From Plantago elongata (Eukaryota > Streptophyta > Magnoliopsida > Lamiales > Plantaginaceae): DNA of 64,000 nt. Shown in pieces: positions 12,679 to 26,973 of this stretch (the stretch's first letter is position 1; the number at the start of each line of letters is the position of its first letter). Below the pieces are notes generated by a model. It did no database searches and was not told the origin of the DNA. It worked only from the letters and a program-made list of their open reading frames with translations. Made by a program: the position numbers and the translations under genes. Location: assembly GCA_036897095.1 (NCBI GenBank), contig JAYMSP010000114.1, positions 1 to 64,000 of the forward strand, given 5' to 3'.

Positions 12679-12839
12679 GGGAGTGTTTGGATGGGGATTT
12701 GAATATTCCCCATTTGGCTCGATGAATAGTGATTTGGCCTAAAATACATTTAAAATACCCCACTTAAATGTTCATCTAAACATAATTTTCACTAAAATCC
12801 ATCCAAATGTCCACTCAAATGTCCATCCAAACAGCCACT
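12679..12839. mobile_element. Short MITE with GTGTTTGGATGG inverted ends
   Basis: About 160 bp beginning GGGAGTGTTTGGATGG and ending CCATCCAAACAGCCAC, so the ends are inverted repeats of roughly 15 bp with a few mismatches. Subterminal ATCCAAATGTCCA motifs repeat near the right end. Ends containing TGTTTGG are common among plant hAT-type MITEs, but no clean target duplication was found, so the superfamily is uncertain. Confidence 0.55.
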
Positions 12840-13591
12840 AATAAATAGATAGATAGATATCTTTTTAAGTGAAGGCTGAGGAAAAGAACCAGATCACAGC
12901 AGCAAATGCATTTCCCAAACGTTTCTTCAAAACATTGGACAATAAATGTTCAAATTACGTCTATCTATTTCAAAGGGCCAAAAGGCCTGGGTCACCGATA
13001 ATTGTGTTGTGCTCGTGTAAAAATGACCTAGGCATTGGTTTTCTCGGTATTCATTAATGATTATTACCTCACTTACATAAACATTAAGCGTCGTATGCAA
13101 TTTGAATGAATTTTTTCAATTGAAATTGGATGTTTTTATGTGTAAAATGTTCAATTTGATGGAGAAGATGGACGCTCCAGCGGTATAACAAACAGGTGCC
13201 TTAGGCCTGTAGCTTATTTTGATATAAATGAAATTGGTATCGGAATTCATGGTAAACGGTAGCACTCCAAAGACTTGTTCAACACATGATAGTTTTCAAT
13301 CATAATATGTATTTGTCAGATAAAATCAACTCTAGGTGTAAAATAATATGGGTCCAAACTTTACTATCTTTTCCGTTTCTGGTATGTCCAGCTAGAGAAA
13401 CCACTGGCGGACACGGCTTATGGCTTTAACAGGCCCAGGCTACTGCAGATACTTCAATCTAAGATCAATTTTTCAATATTACATCAAAACAAGCTACAAG
13501 AAGCACAACTTGGATAACATCCCTTCAATCTTCATCTAAACCTGATAGCATATTTCATACAAGTACACATAACTATTCATAGCCATTGCTA
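12840..13591. other. 3' flank of GPDHC gene, non-coding
   Basis: No gene recognised. The part nearest 13591 should hold the 3' UTR of the leftward dehydrogenase gene. A short ORF at 12869-13057 has no recognisable domain. Confidence 0.35.
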
Positions 13592-16500
13592 TTATTTCCT
13601 AAGAAGAGAAGGGCGGTAGATGGCACGGCTTTGAGCAATTTCAATTCTTTCTCTCGGATCATTCATGGTTTCGTCTCTTAATGCTTGGAGAATACCTTCT
13701 GATGGAAGCTCTCTAATGGTTCGTGTGCATAAAAAGATATACTATCAGTTAATATCAAGGCAGTAAGTTATGATATCCATTACGCAATCACAGTTCTAAA
13801 CTTTCACATACCTCACTATTAGAATTTTATATAGTGTCTGCAAAATTGGGCATAGCTCAACAAGAGCAACCTCCTTGTTGTCCTCCGGATGTTGAATATT
13901 CAAGCGTGACAGGCTAAGAAGCTCAAAGAAGGCTTTAACGGCAGAAACACCCTGAAAGACAACATCACGTGCCACACCAATGTTAAGAGAATAGTGGAAA
14001 TCATTGCAGGGGAGCACAATTCAGATATGCATGAGTTTGCAGGGGAAATCATTTCACCAACCATTACTGAAGCTTCTTTATCCCTAGATGGATAACTCGA
14101 GACTTCTATAGATTATTAGGGAGGCAAAAGTCATTTACAGAGAACACAAATGACCTGTTCATGAGGGGTTTAAGTGTGCATATTCTTCTACTATATAGCA
14201 AACTTTTGCGATAGACAGCAGTCAACTCGAATTAACATGCTATTCCAACTGATTGTCAATTTGTGCAATACACTCTCAGGCAAAGGATTCAAAAGCAATA
14301 TAGAACATTAAGAAACACTGTTTAGGAATAAATTAGCAGAAATGTGTCAAGTGCCATCATATGCAGAAGACATACCTGGATCACTCCCTTGCCTTTGATG
14401 CTGTCACCCATATCAAGGGTAATTTCACCCTTAGCCAACTTGTGGCCATACCATGCGTTACGTCCTTTCAACAAGGTTACATAGGTGTCAGCCAAAAGAG
14501 GACCTGCAAGCTTCTCAGGATCTTTTGCCAAGAGATGGGTGATAAAGATCATCTCTGATGTACAATGGGCAAAGTACACAGACTTGCTTGTTGCACTCTC
14601 ATTGGTTAAAGCTGCCACCATTCCTGTTTGTTGCAAATTAAAAAGAATTAGTACATGAATTCTTGTACATAAATCTGTAGAAGAATTAAAAAGAATTAGG
14701 ACATGGCTTATAAGTGATAAAACCGTTATAGAAACACTCTTGCACAATTCATATATTCATCTACAACTTCCAATTTAGGGTATAATAGCATCAAATCATC
14801 ATGTGTCACATGCACCACATCCTCATGTCACTTATATTGGAAAGTTTGACCAATATTATCAGGAACTGCACCAAAAAACCCTGTCCTCCGGTATTCCGAA
14901 AGTCATTCTGCACCAAGGTCGAATTACTGGGGGAGGGGGTGGGGAAGATGTTTTGGTACTCTATGCAGTAAGAATAACACATGGGATCCTGGCGAAAGTT
15001 ATTTATGCATTTTCTCTCCAATTCATATAGAGAGTAGAGTAAAAACTGAACCTACCAGCGCCAATTGCATATACATTTTTTAAACCGCCCATAACTTCAT
15101 GAGTGACAAGATCTCCATTATCCCAAACAATGAAATGTGGTTGCCTCAGAAACTTTGCAAGTGGTTTCCTCCATTTTTCAGCTCCGCATATCCTCGCATT
15201 GGCATATTCTCTGTTGTAAATTTCTGATGCAATATTAGGTCCTCCGAGATAAAGAATGTTCTCCATTGAAACCCCAGCTGAATAACAAGATCATAAATCA
15301 AAGAGATGAAATACACAATTTAAGCAATATAAGATCCAAATACACTTCCGGGAAATAGTAACTGAAACAATAATTAAGTTCTGACAGTTACACGTGAGAT
15401 ATGTGCAGGGAATTAGCAATAAGTGTATCTAGGTAGATGTGAAGTATGCATGTAATGTATATACTGAATTAGCTACATGTATATAGGGAGATGCAAAGTA
15501 TGTTATAATTGAATGGTTCATATCAAGTAACCTAAATGTTAGGCTGATCATACAAACAGGAGCCCAATCGTAAAACTCGAGTAGTGCTACATTAGTGGGT
15601 AGCAAAGTATGTAAAGTAAATAAAGCCACATGGTGCCAGGTAAAATCACGGCAAAAAAACTCTATATTGGAAAGTATTTCTTCAACTAGAAATGACAAGC
15701 TTATGCATGTTGAACTCCACAATGTATAATGGACGATGATATCAACTGGCATTGACAGTGTGCAGAAACTAACAGCGTGCAGAACAAGCTTGTTAACTCT
15801 TCAGAAAGCACATTGATAAATAGATGGATGTGAAATTTTCTTATCCAGATTCTAGTTCAAGGATGATGAAATATTACGATGAGTAACAAGATGAACATAC
15901 AGACAATGACAAAGGACTATTCAGTATTAATATAATCTTACTTGCTTGATTGATCATCTGAGTTGGCGTGATTATGCGAGGTTCGGGCTCCAATTCGGCC
16001 TCTATCCCTTTAGCTAAAGATACAATAACCGGAACAGTTATCCTTTCTTTCCAATACTTACTGATTTCCTCGAAAACTAATCTAGTTTCCGTAGATGGCA
16101 ACCCATTCACAACGATATCAGCATCCCAAACAGCCTCTTGCAAGTTGGTCACAACCTTTAACGGACAAAGTGGAGTATCAATCATATTCAAGCAAAACCC
16201 ATCTTTCAAAATCTCATCCGCATAAAGTGTTCTATCCCCTAATCTTCCCTCTACATACTTCAAATACGCACACCGCCTAATCAGCCTCCTCAACACATCC
16301 TCTCTCGAATTGATCACCTCAAACAAATGCTCAGCAGTCGCTCTATCAACAGACCTTCCAGCCCTCCTCCATAACCTAATCTGAACCTTATCCCGAAAAC
16401 ACCCATAAGCATCTTGCAGCATTGCTACAAATACACTACCCCATGCCCCTGCACCAACACCCACGATCCTCAACGGATCCCCATCCGATTTCCCGAATAA

Positions 16501-16608
16501 TTGACGGAGCTCATCAACTTTTTGCTCTAACGCAGCAACATTTGGGCTGTGAATTGGAGAACTAACATACCCATTACTATCAGCAACCCCCTCACCCTTT
16601 CCACCCAT
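13592..16608 (-). CDS. GPDHC1-like: Cytosolic NAD+-dependent glycerol-3-phosphate dehydrogenase
   Basis: Interconverts dihydroxyacetone phosphate and sn-glycerol-3-phosphate with NAD(H) in the cytosol, supplying glycerolipid synthesis and a redox shuttle. Five exons on the minus strand: 16608-15942, 15277-15056, 14623-14376, 13951-13812, 13712-13592; 465 residues, close to Arabidopsis GPDHC1. The Rossmann motif GAGAWG is at 52-57, the conserved lysine of SLAKGIE at K200, and the second catalytic-domain lysine in [12 protein letters not shown] near 288. The stretches [10 protein letters not shown] and [20 protein letters not shown] are near-identical to the plant family as I remember it. The open frame extends five codons upstream only from a GTG; the ATG at 16608 (MGGKGEGV) is the start. 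The last exon ([14 protein letters not shown]...) was placed by splice phase. Confidence 0.93.
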
Positions 16609-18673
16609 TTTCCTCCACAACACTCAAAACTAAAAAAATTCCACAACAAAGTAAACTATTACAAAAATTCTTGATGGATGTATCTCTCACCACATTCAAT
16701 TTGATATACTGTACCCACTAACTCACATACAAATATGACAATCTTACTGCTACAGCTAACAGCCCTCTTATATGAAACAAGAAATCAAAAGTCAACAATA
16801 TGAACACTCAAACATCAGAGAAGAACAAATTAAAAAAGTGTTTACACCGATAGTATATAATCCCAAGCCAAAATGGCAACGTAAACCGACTTACAGTGAA
16901 AATTCTAGAAGGCCAGATAGCGAGTAAAACTCAATCGAATTGTTTTCTACTGAATCATGGTTTGTGCAATCAATTCCAAGAAAATATCACTATCCTGAGG
17001 AAACAATGATTTGGACTTCGATAAATCCGTCAATGTTAGAAGAAATGCAAACGTGGAGAAAAGGAGAAACTATTGAAAGCCAGCTGGGCTTGTCCTGTAC
17101 TGTAGTAACCTTCAAGTTGAAGCGGTACACGGTGTAGTCTTCGGCTTTGTTTGTATTGTTTTCTCATTTCCCCCAACTAATTTTATTTTTGCAGAATTCC
17201 TCCATTACTTTTAGTTTTACCAATTAAGTCCCATATTCTTCTTTTTTTAAATAAGTCCGACGTCACTAACAAAAATTAACAAACTTTAAAATATTAGTGA
17301 AAGATATTATAGATAATTGATGTGTTTTAGTATAGTATATTTTTTAGATAATATTAGCTTTTTTATGATTCATTTTGTATATGTGTATCATTCATATTCT
17401 TTGTAAAATCTCTAATATTTTTTATTATAATTGTAATGTTTATATGTCTCATTTAATCTCTATAATTTCGTACCTTAGAAGACTTTCTACAAAATGGCAT
17501 ATGCATAATTCAAAGTCAAATTTTATAGATGAATATACATTATATTTGTAGAACTAGCATTTATGAATATTTAGAAGTGTTTGGTAAGAACTAAAACTTT
17601 GAATTTGGTAAGAATTTAAATATTTTTAAGTATTTTCAACTATGTTTTCTGGATTAAAATACTTAGCCAATCACCTTTTAATAATTTTAGTTAAATCTTG
17701 CCAATGTCTGAACTATAAATATATATCATATAAGTTGCTATTTTTTTAATTAATTTTAGTAAATAATTGGACTTTTTATTATGAGTATATGAATGTGGAT
17801 GAAATGCAGGTATGTTTTAACTTGTTCAAATGATGCTTGAAAATTGTTTGGTGCAGATACATATACGGGGCGGAGGTGTACTATAGTGTGGTAGTGCATT
17901 TGCACTACCCTTAGAAAAAATTAGGATATTTCTCTTAAAGAATTTATTTTTTGCACTGCCCTATTAAATTTATATACATTAGACGGTTTGTAATACTGAC
18001 TTCATTCCGGTACAGATATATATATGTAAATTCTCAGTTGCAAATTGGTGATCAAGTCATGCAACTGCCGAAACCATCAATCAGATTTGCGTGGAAGGAA
18101 CTGGTACCGCTTATCGGTGTTTGCGTCATAAGCTTTATCACTTCATTCATCTCCCTTACGTCGGACCATGTTCACATGATCACATTTGTTTGAAGATGCA
18201 AACTTGGACATGCATAATGCGTAAGCAGGCACGCATTAGCCGTGTATATGCACGTCTCATGGACACCTTTTGTTAAAATCATATGCTGGAAATTTAAAAT
18301 GAGATGATAAAAGTGAATGAAATCTACCATCTTGGAGTATTAAAAATTTGTAATCCGAATTAGTTAAGTTTTCAAACATCCATTTTGAGAAGAATAATAA
18401 TATTTGCATGTTTAAAAAATGTGGAATGTTATAGCACATGGGAAGAAAAAATAAATCTAAAGGTAATTTTATTATCGAAATGTTCTTCAGATAACCTGTT
18501 TGATCTCATCGTATTAATATATTTCATTTCCCTTGCACTTTTTTTTCCCTAACTTATGTGCATAGAAAAACTTATATTCTTGTATCCGAAATGTAGACAC
18601 ATTGTCCCAAAAAAACATACCAAATAAGTTGCCATAGTAATATTCTCAATCTTCTTTTAAGCTTAACAAAGTA
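16609..18673. other. GPDHC promoter side and AT-rich intergenic DNA
   Basis: The first few hundred bases hold the 5' flank of the leftward dehydrogenase gene. From about 17160 the sequence is AT-rich with no gene. A piece at 18040-18190 is more balanced in composition and reads QLPKPSIRFAWKELVPLIGV followed by a hydrophobic run, which may be a decayed gene scrap. No promoter element was fixed. Confidence 0.35.
17951..18193 (+). other. Possible orphan membrane-protein exon fragment
   Basis: An 80-codon open frame whose second half (from about residue 31) has protein-like composition: QLQIGDQVMQLPKPSIRFAW then a hydrophobic segment CVISFITSFISL. The first half looks like AT-rich noise. No splice partner exon was found on either side and no family is recognised. 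It could be a captured exon or chance. Confidence 0.2.
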
Positions 18674-19795
18674 CACTACAAGAATGCTCGAGTATTGAGA
18701 CGGAAAACAACGAAGGATATTATCCGTCGTTGTTTAGGACAAATCGCTAAAGTTTAACGACGGATAACTTCCGTCGTTAAACCTAACAACGGACAACGAT
18801 GAAAAGTTTATTCGTCATTAGATAAACGACGGATAAGATTTATCCGTCGTGAGTTAACAGTGGATAATCTATCCATCGTTATTCTTGTTAACCGGATTAA
18901 AAAAAAACACAAATTAAATTCAACGACGGAAAAAACTATCCGTCGTTATATAATGAAGGATAGATCTATCCGTCGTTATTTAACGACGAATTAGTTATCC
19001 GCCGTTAGAGTCCGATATAACGGGCAGATTAAGCCCTTATCCATCACTTATCCTCACTGCTTTTCCTTTCCTTCTTCCTTCTTCCTCCGTCGACTTTTGG
19101 GGTTTCCGACCATTCGAGATGATTGCAGGCAAGGTTGGTAACATTGCGAAGCTCGTGTGATGGAGATTCAATTTTCGGAGTCTATTTCAAGTTTCTTCCG
19201 CTAATTTCTCCGGATTCAAGGTAATTTGGCTCACCCTTACTATTTGAAATTTGGAAATTTACTTCATTTTGATTCTTTTGAGCAATTGAATGATTATGTG
19301 AAGTATGTAGTTGGTTCTAGATTCGTAATTGATGTATATGTGAAGTATATTGCTAAATTAGTTTAAATGAATATTTGTATATGTTGGTAAATTTTGAAGT
19401 ATATTCGGATATGTGAAGTATTTAGAAGCTAAATTTGTTTATAATGTTGGGAATCATGTTAATTTCGACTAGGTTGAGTTATTGTTGAATTAGAGGTAAT
19501 TTCGATTAAATTGAGTAATTTTGGTGCCATTGGATATATGTGAGGTATACAGTAGAAAAATTAGTTATAGGATTATAAAGATTTAGTTTAGTGTTATGAG
19601 ACCTTTAATTGTTTATAAATTTAGGAATTAGGTTAATTTGAGTAATAAGTATTCATGTGAAATAGTAGTTTCGAGACCGTTTGATGTTTATATTTGTAAA
19701 ATGTTTTGTTTTCAAATTTTGTAGAACGTTTTAGAGGGGAATTATACGTAATAAATTGAAATGTAGTTGAAATTTAGTAAGACCTAATAAACTTA

Positions 19796-20191
19796 GACCA
19801 TCTCCATCAGTTGCAACTTACTCGGTCCCAAAATCTCTACCACGTCAACATCCCACACGATGCAACTCACTTTGCAACTCTGCACAATTCCCTACTCCAA
19901 CCGTGAGTCTCAAAATCTATTTTATTCTTAAATTGATTTTGGATGTTATTAATTAAAATTATAATAAAATTACACTAGTACTTTTTTTATATTTATTCAT
20001 TGAAAATAACAATTATATGATCTAGGTGCATTTCTCCATCAAGCGTGTTTTTATGTATTTTCTTTTCTACAAGCGTGTTTTTTAAAGACATGTATTACTT
20101 TTCTACTAGCTAGTACGATTTTCAATTCAAATAATATGTCTTTACTATTATAGACGTAATGTATAATTTATTTTATATTGTTATTATATAA

Positions 20192-20227
<36 letters not shown>

Positions 20228-20473
20228 CAAAGAAATAAAAAAATAAAATTATAAAAACAACAAAAAGGAAGAATGATTAAATAAAGAAAAATTAAAAGAA
20301 TAAAAAACAAAAAAAAATAGTAAAAGTATGATTTTGTTTCTGGGACGAGTCCCAAGATTTTGGGACTCATCCCAGCGTCCCAGCACTGGGACGCTGGCTC
20401 CAACTCTACTGAAATTGGAGCCAGAGTTTCACCAGCTTTGCAACCCACCATTGCAATGCTGGTGGAGATGGTC
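19796..20473. mobile_element. PIF/Harbinger-type MITE nested in the CACTA element
   Basis: Terminal inverted repeats GACCATCTCCATCAG and CTGGTGGAGATGGTC, with TTA on both flanks (19793-19795, 20474-20476). Inside the right half are three consecutive hairpins between about 20340 and 20430: GGGACGAGTCCCAA/TTGGGACTCATCCC (one mismatch), a perfect CAGCGTCCCAG/CTGGGACGCTG, and GGCTCCAA/TTGGAGCC. It also carries a TA microsatellite. No coding capacity. The end sequence and TTA duplication match the MITE near 11.3 kb, so both probably belong to one family. Confidence 0.85.
20192..20226. repeat. (TA)n microsatellite
   Basis: About 17 uninterrupted TA dinucleotides within the nested MITE; likely length-polymorphic. 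Confidence 0.9.
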
Positions 20474-20939
20474 TTAGATGTGTTAGGTTAAGAATGAGTA
20501 TCGGTCGGGAATGGATATGCCGTCATAAAGTAATGGAAGAGTTCGATGGAGTTTTATGAAAGGGGTAGAAGCTTTTGTTAAATTTGCAATGTTACATCTA
20601 ACATGTGTAAATGAAGGGTTAGCTGGTCAAAAAAATCTAATGACGGATAAGGATTTATCATAATGTACTCTAACGACAATTTAGCGACAAATCGGAGGTA
20701 CTCTAATGACGGATAATTCCGTCGTTAGATCCTGTTTTTTTTTGTAGTGGTATAACATACATATTGTAGAGTTTCGATCTAGAATCTCATTGATTTTCTA
20801 ATAAAGTATTTATACTTTGAATAAGTCTTAGTCGCATAAATGACAAACCGACAGGGTTTATATAAACATCTATACATATAAATGACACAAAAACTTCACT
20901 TATTGTTTAAAACATGACACTAAAGTATAATAACATAGA

Positions 20940-21012
20940 CAACGAAGTGGAACTCAGTTGGTGAAACGCTTTACCTCCAACCAATAGTTCGGAGTTCGAG
21001 TCACCATCTAGC
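20940..21012 (+). repeat. tRNA-derived SINE head
   Basis: GTGGAACTCAGTTGGTGAAACG resembles a tRNA box A region and GGAGTTCGAGTCACC a box B, at tRNA-like spacing, followed by an A-rich run. A true tRNA gene is unlikely because no acceptor stem pairs across it. It fits the head of a plant SINE sitting just outside the CACTA element. Confidence 0.45.
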
Positions 21013-24000
21013 CGTTAAAAAAACATATAACAGCACAAGCCATGTTAGGCGTTAGTGATAGGGCTATTAACGAATCAAGATTTATGAATGGCTCGGCTCG
21101 TTCGAGCCTAACTTTGTAGTAGTTTGTTACAAAATTGATTTGTTAATACTTGAAGATGCTCGTTTATACTTAGTCTTTTTTTTCATGTTTATGTATTTTT
21201 CATCAACGAGCTCGGCTAAAACTAGAACCAAATAAATTGACTCGAGTTCGAGTTTAGTAAAATTCAATGTCGAGCTGAACTCAAATTTAAGAACGACTCG
21301 AATTGAACTTGAGAAATGAGTTACACGGATCTGACTCATTTTAAGCTAACTAGATATTGGCTACGCTATGCTATTACTATTTATGTCAGGTAGATTCGCG
21401 GGAGGAACATATTGTCTTCTAGAACCAAAGTTTAAAAAATTGTCAACTACACCCTCCAGATTATTTTCTTTTGCACCTTGCACCCAAAATCAAAATATGC
21501 ATGTTTCGATTACTCGTGAAGCATACCGAATACGGCAATGGCACACTGACACGGTATCACGTCTGCTTTGACTATGAACTACTCTTCGTAACCACAATTC
21601 TACCAAATCTCGCAACGATTTTCATAATTCTCAATTGCCAAAGCGATTCCTTCTCATAATCACAATCCCACGATCTCTGGATGATGTTCGTCATTTCGCA
21701 ATTGCCATAACTGTTTGAAACTCTCATTCCAGGTATGAACTCAGCTAATCTCTAAATCTCTACTCTAATTTCTCGATGATGACTGTGATTTATCGATTTC
21801 CTTTTCGCTTTACAATTTTTTTTTTATCGTAACTGTTGTTTTCGCTACTGTGATGACCATGACAATGATGATTAATTGGATTTTCTGACGGATTTGATTC
21901 GATTCCTATTGATTCTAATATTGGTGCTAAGAAACGATTCTAATCGGGAATAGATATCTAATGTGACATCAATAGACTGTGTGCGTATTATTCTACCGGT
22001 GGAGGATGTTTTGTGTAGAGAATCTCTGGCTGTATCGTTGCTTTAGTGGTGACAGTATCAGACTATGTTGGTGAAATGGACAACAGAGTTGAAAGTTCTG
22101 TGAGAGTATTTAAATTCAAAAGCGCTTATCATCACAGACTGAAAAGTGGAAACAGTTGTAGATTGTTCAACGGTTGGTTTGCTTCAGAATCTGAACATTT
22201 GCTGTTACACATGCTTTATGGTGACAGCTATGTTGAAAGTCTTAGGGAAAAGAATCTTTCATGTGAATTTATTAGCAGAGACATAGGTTAATGGAGTATT
22301 CTCCATTTACCTCGGTTTTAAGGCGGAGTTATAGGGTGATATAGTAATATACTCAAACATGGTGAATACAGCTTATAAAGGTGTGCATCTCCAGGAGTTT
22401 TCTTGAGTTATAGCAGCATTGCAATGACACGAGTCTTAATGTTATGGTTATTAATCTATTATGATGATTACGGGAACATTACTGTAAGGATACTGAAACG
22501 AATTACGAATATATACATTTGGAGGTATTTTGGATTATGAACGAAATGCTTGTCTTCTTCTTCTTCTGTTTGGAAGTAGATTAAGTGGGTAGATATGTGG
22601 TTGGGCTTTAGTTCATAACTGTTTTTTAGCTAATACTATACAACCCACTAAATGTTGGGTCCTAATGTTGTTCACCATTTGGCAAGTTGACTAGGAAATC
22701 TAATTTGGCATTAAATATGGTTCCTGAACATTGTCTACCAGTGGCATAAGACTTTTTTGTTCCTTTAGAGGGTCTAGGCAGATGGTTTGGTTAATGGTGG
22801 CGGTGTTAAGCATGTTGGTGAAATGGACACTGGAGTAGAAGTACAGGCCTCCATCACTATCTAATTCAAAGTCTACTCAAAAGTTATACAGTAGTAGACG
22901 CAATGGCTGGCTTGCTTAAGAACAATGCATATTGACTCACTTTACATTGATTGAGAGGAATCTGTCATGATCAGAGCAGCAGAACCATTGAACAAAATTG
23001 ATTATGATGGACTCTGTTTGAACATCAGATAAAAAGTATCTACGTATTGATACAGGCTTGCTCGACGGTTGAAAATTATCTTGCCGTCCATGCTCATTGG
23101 CCTGTACTTTCTTGAGCTATCCTCACAGTCAAGATTGGGGTGGTGTTCTAATTAGCACTGAGAAACTAGAATCAGACTGCTCTTTTTCTGTATGACGAGA
23201 TAATATCACGGAGCTGCATTAGTGAACTCGATTGATGGTGCCAGTTCCCATGGGACCTTTTGATTCCCATGTGTATCTCTTAGTTGCACATCACATGTTT
23301 TCTAGGCTCTATAATAGAAGATGCAATCACATGTCCGTCAGTCTGTGGTGCATTGTTGTAAGCCACGTCTTCGCGTTCAAATCAGATAAGATGTATATGG
23401 CAGATCCTGCCATAATCACATGAGCTGAACCTTATCGTCGACCCTGGTTGATGAGTGAGTGGGAAATAATCGCTCTGATGAACATTCCCAAGAAAGCAGC
23501 CCTACCTGAATCTGTTCTATCAGAAGCAAAGGCCTAAAGTGATAAATTCTTATGAAGATTCTTGACATACTTTCAATTATTATCAGTGGCTAGAATACCA
23601 AGAAGATTATTATGGAAGTACTCAATCCCGTATAAGCTGTAGATCCCTGTAAGTTTCTGCAGATTCCTGTAAGTTTCCACTAGATGAAAGTACAACATTA
23701 TCCTGACACCTACCTTTTCAGGCATTGCCAGATATTAGTTGTATCTAACTAGTATTTTACCTTTATAGAATATATTGCAAGTAACATACTATTATAAATG
23801 GACATGACAATTGATACTCTTTCTGCTAATCAAAAATGCCAGGATGATCAGGTTTGTTTGGCACTAAAATGCCTTTGCTGAATCTTCGTTCTAACTAATA
23901 ATCGTAGTAATGTGGATCAATTACAGTGTCCATATTACTAATGTATGACCGAGGACGCGCACACAGACTAGCATGCTTATTCGGGAATTAGATCATTAAT

Positions 24001-24957
24001 TTTGTATTGCTTTTACCCATCTCTTTATGGATTAGCGAATACCTAATACTCCGTGTATTCTATTTAGCAGGGTGCCAAACCTCGGTTGAGGTTCTTCACC
24101 AACAAGTATGATCACGATGGAGTGTCAATCATTTGACATAATACTACCCGTACATTTTTTTTACTAGAGGAAATTGAATGTTATCTTCTGCTTGTGAAGT
24201 AGTTTGTAGTTTAAAATCATGATTAGCTGAAACCAGGCTTCTCTTTTATATCTCTGTTCATGGAGTATATATGGTTCTTATATTACTTATTTGCTCGCTA
24301 AAAACGAAGATTGGAGATCAACATGATTTTCTATGCTCCCGTAAGAATGATAACATAGTTGCATATATTATCCTGTTTTTTCCTTTTCATTTCTGGAAAA
24401 CGCTGATGGCCACATTTTTTAAACTGAGTCTCTAGTCCAGTCTAATTTAAGAGATACTAATCTTTATCCTCTGCGATTGTTTTTTGAGTACTTTTTTCTC
24501 GTCTCCAGATCATTTGATCTTCGAAATGTTTGACGAATTAAGTGCTATTCAAGAAACTATTTTCTTTCGATGAAGAAATCCATTCATCAATTGTTGCTTA
24601 CTTTCGAACTGACACGCTGCGATAATTTGTTTTTTTTAAATAAAAAATTAGCCTTTGCTAAAAGCCTTCTTTGTACTTTGAGTTGCTGCGACAGCAAAAA
24701 ATTGCCTACAAATAAATTATAGTAATGTACAGTAATTTACACTTAGTTGTCTTCCTAATCTTCAATAAGCCTTAGCATGCATACTATGTACCAGATGGTT
24801 GCTTTTATCTCTAAGTTTCCACCAGATAGAAAATTCTCAGCAGCTCTCCCCGAGGATACTCGTTTGGACTTGGTGCCGGTCAAACCACCAATACACTGCT
24901 AAGTTATGGAAAATCTCCGGCTCACCAATACGATGGTCCTCTTACCTAAGTCGTATA
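21013..24957. other. Long stretch without a convincing gene
   Basis: Composition here is closer to transcribed DNA than to the deserts, and 21600-21740 looks like a leader with a possible donor (CCAG|GTATGAAC near 21730), but no long ORF or known domain follows. A segment at 22046-22291 is open for 81 codons and is echoed by a degenerate copy near 22795. The part from about 24640 to 24957 should include the 3' UTR of the leftward cytokinin dehydrogenase gene. It may be an unrecognised non-coding transcript or a decayed gene. Confidence 0.3.
22046..22291 (+). other. Unassigned 81-codon open frame, partly duplicated downstream
   Basis: The open frame has mixed composition and no family I recognise; it has no ATG (GTG at 22046). 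A degenerate second copy begins near 22795: both share GTTGGTGAAATGGACA near the start and a GGYTGGYTTGCTTMAGAA motif about 110-120 bp later. The second copy is interrupted by stops. Duplication suggests an old repeat or a decayed gene rather than a live gene. Confidence 0.2.
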
Positions 24958-26865
<1,908 letters not shown>

Positions 26866-26965
26866 TTCTAAATATGAGAAGAAAGAAAAGAGGTTATTTG
26901 AATGTTGTGTAAAGAAAGGGCTGAGATGGTGAAGTAGTCAAGGTTTGAGGATAATTGAGGTGGGA

Positions 26966-26973
26966 TTTATATA
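26966..26973 (-). promoter_or_regulatory. TATA box of the cytokinin dehydrogenase gene
   Basis: On the minus strand CCCTATATAAATCC lies about 100 bp upstream of the start codon, a normal distance for a plant TATA box with a 60-70 base leader. Confidence 0.6.

Larger units (their letters stand above)
18674..20749. mobile_element. Non-autonomous CACTA (En/Spm) element
   Basis: Starts CACTACAAGAATGC and ends TTTTTTGTAGTG, with the 3-bp duplication GTA on both flanks (18671-18673 and 20750-20752), the signature of CACTA elements. Both subterminal regions are packed with direct and inverted copies of a core like AACGACGGATAA / TTATCCGTCGTT (18700-19015 on the left, 20636-20730 on the right), the expected transposase-binding repeats. 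No transposase ORF is present. A 678-bp MITE is inserted in the middle, so the original element was about 1.4 kb. Confidence 0.85.

Noticed and set aside
16609-16623. Upstream start for the glycerol-3-phosphate dehydrogenase (MLWRKMGG)
   Set aside because: The first codon of that extension is GTG; the first ATG is at 16608 and fits the family N-terminus.
20940-21012. Functional tRNA gene
   Set aside because: Box A and box B resemble tRNA but no acceptor or anticodon stem can be paired; better read as a SINE head.
23447-23512. C/D-box snoRNA (TGATGA ... CTGA TGATGAA ... CTGA)
   Set aside because: The four boxes are present by eye, but there is no terminal stem and no recognisable rRNA-complementary guide; such short words are expected by chance.
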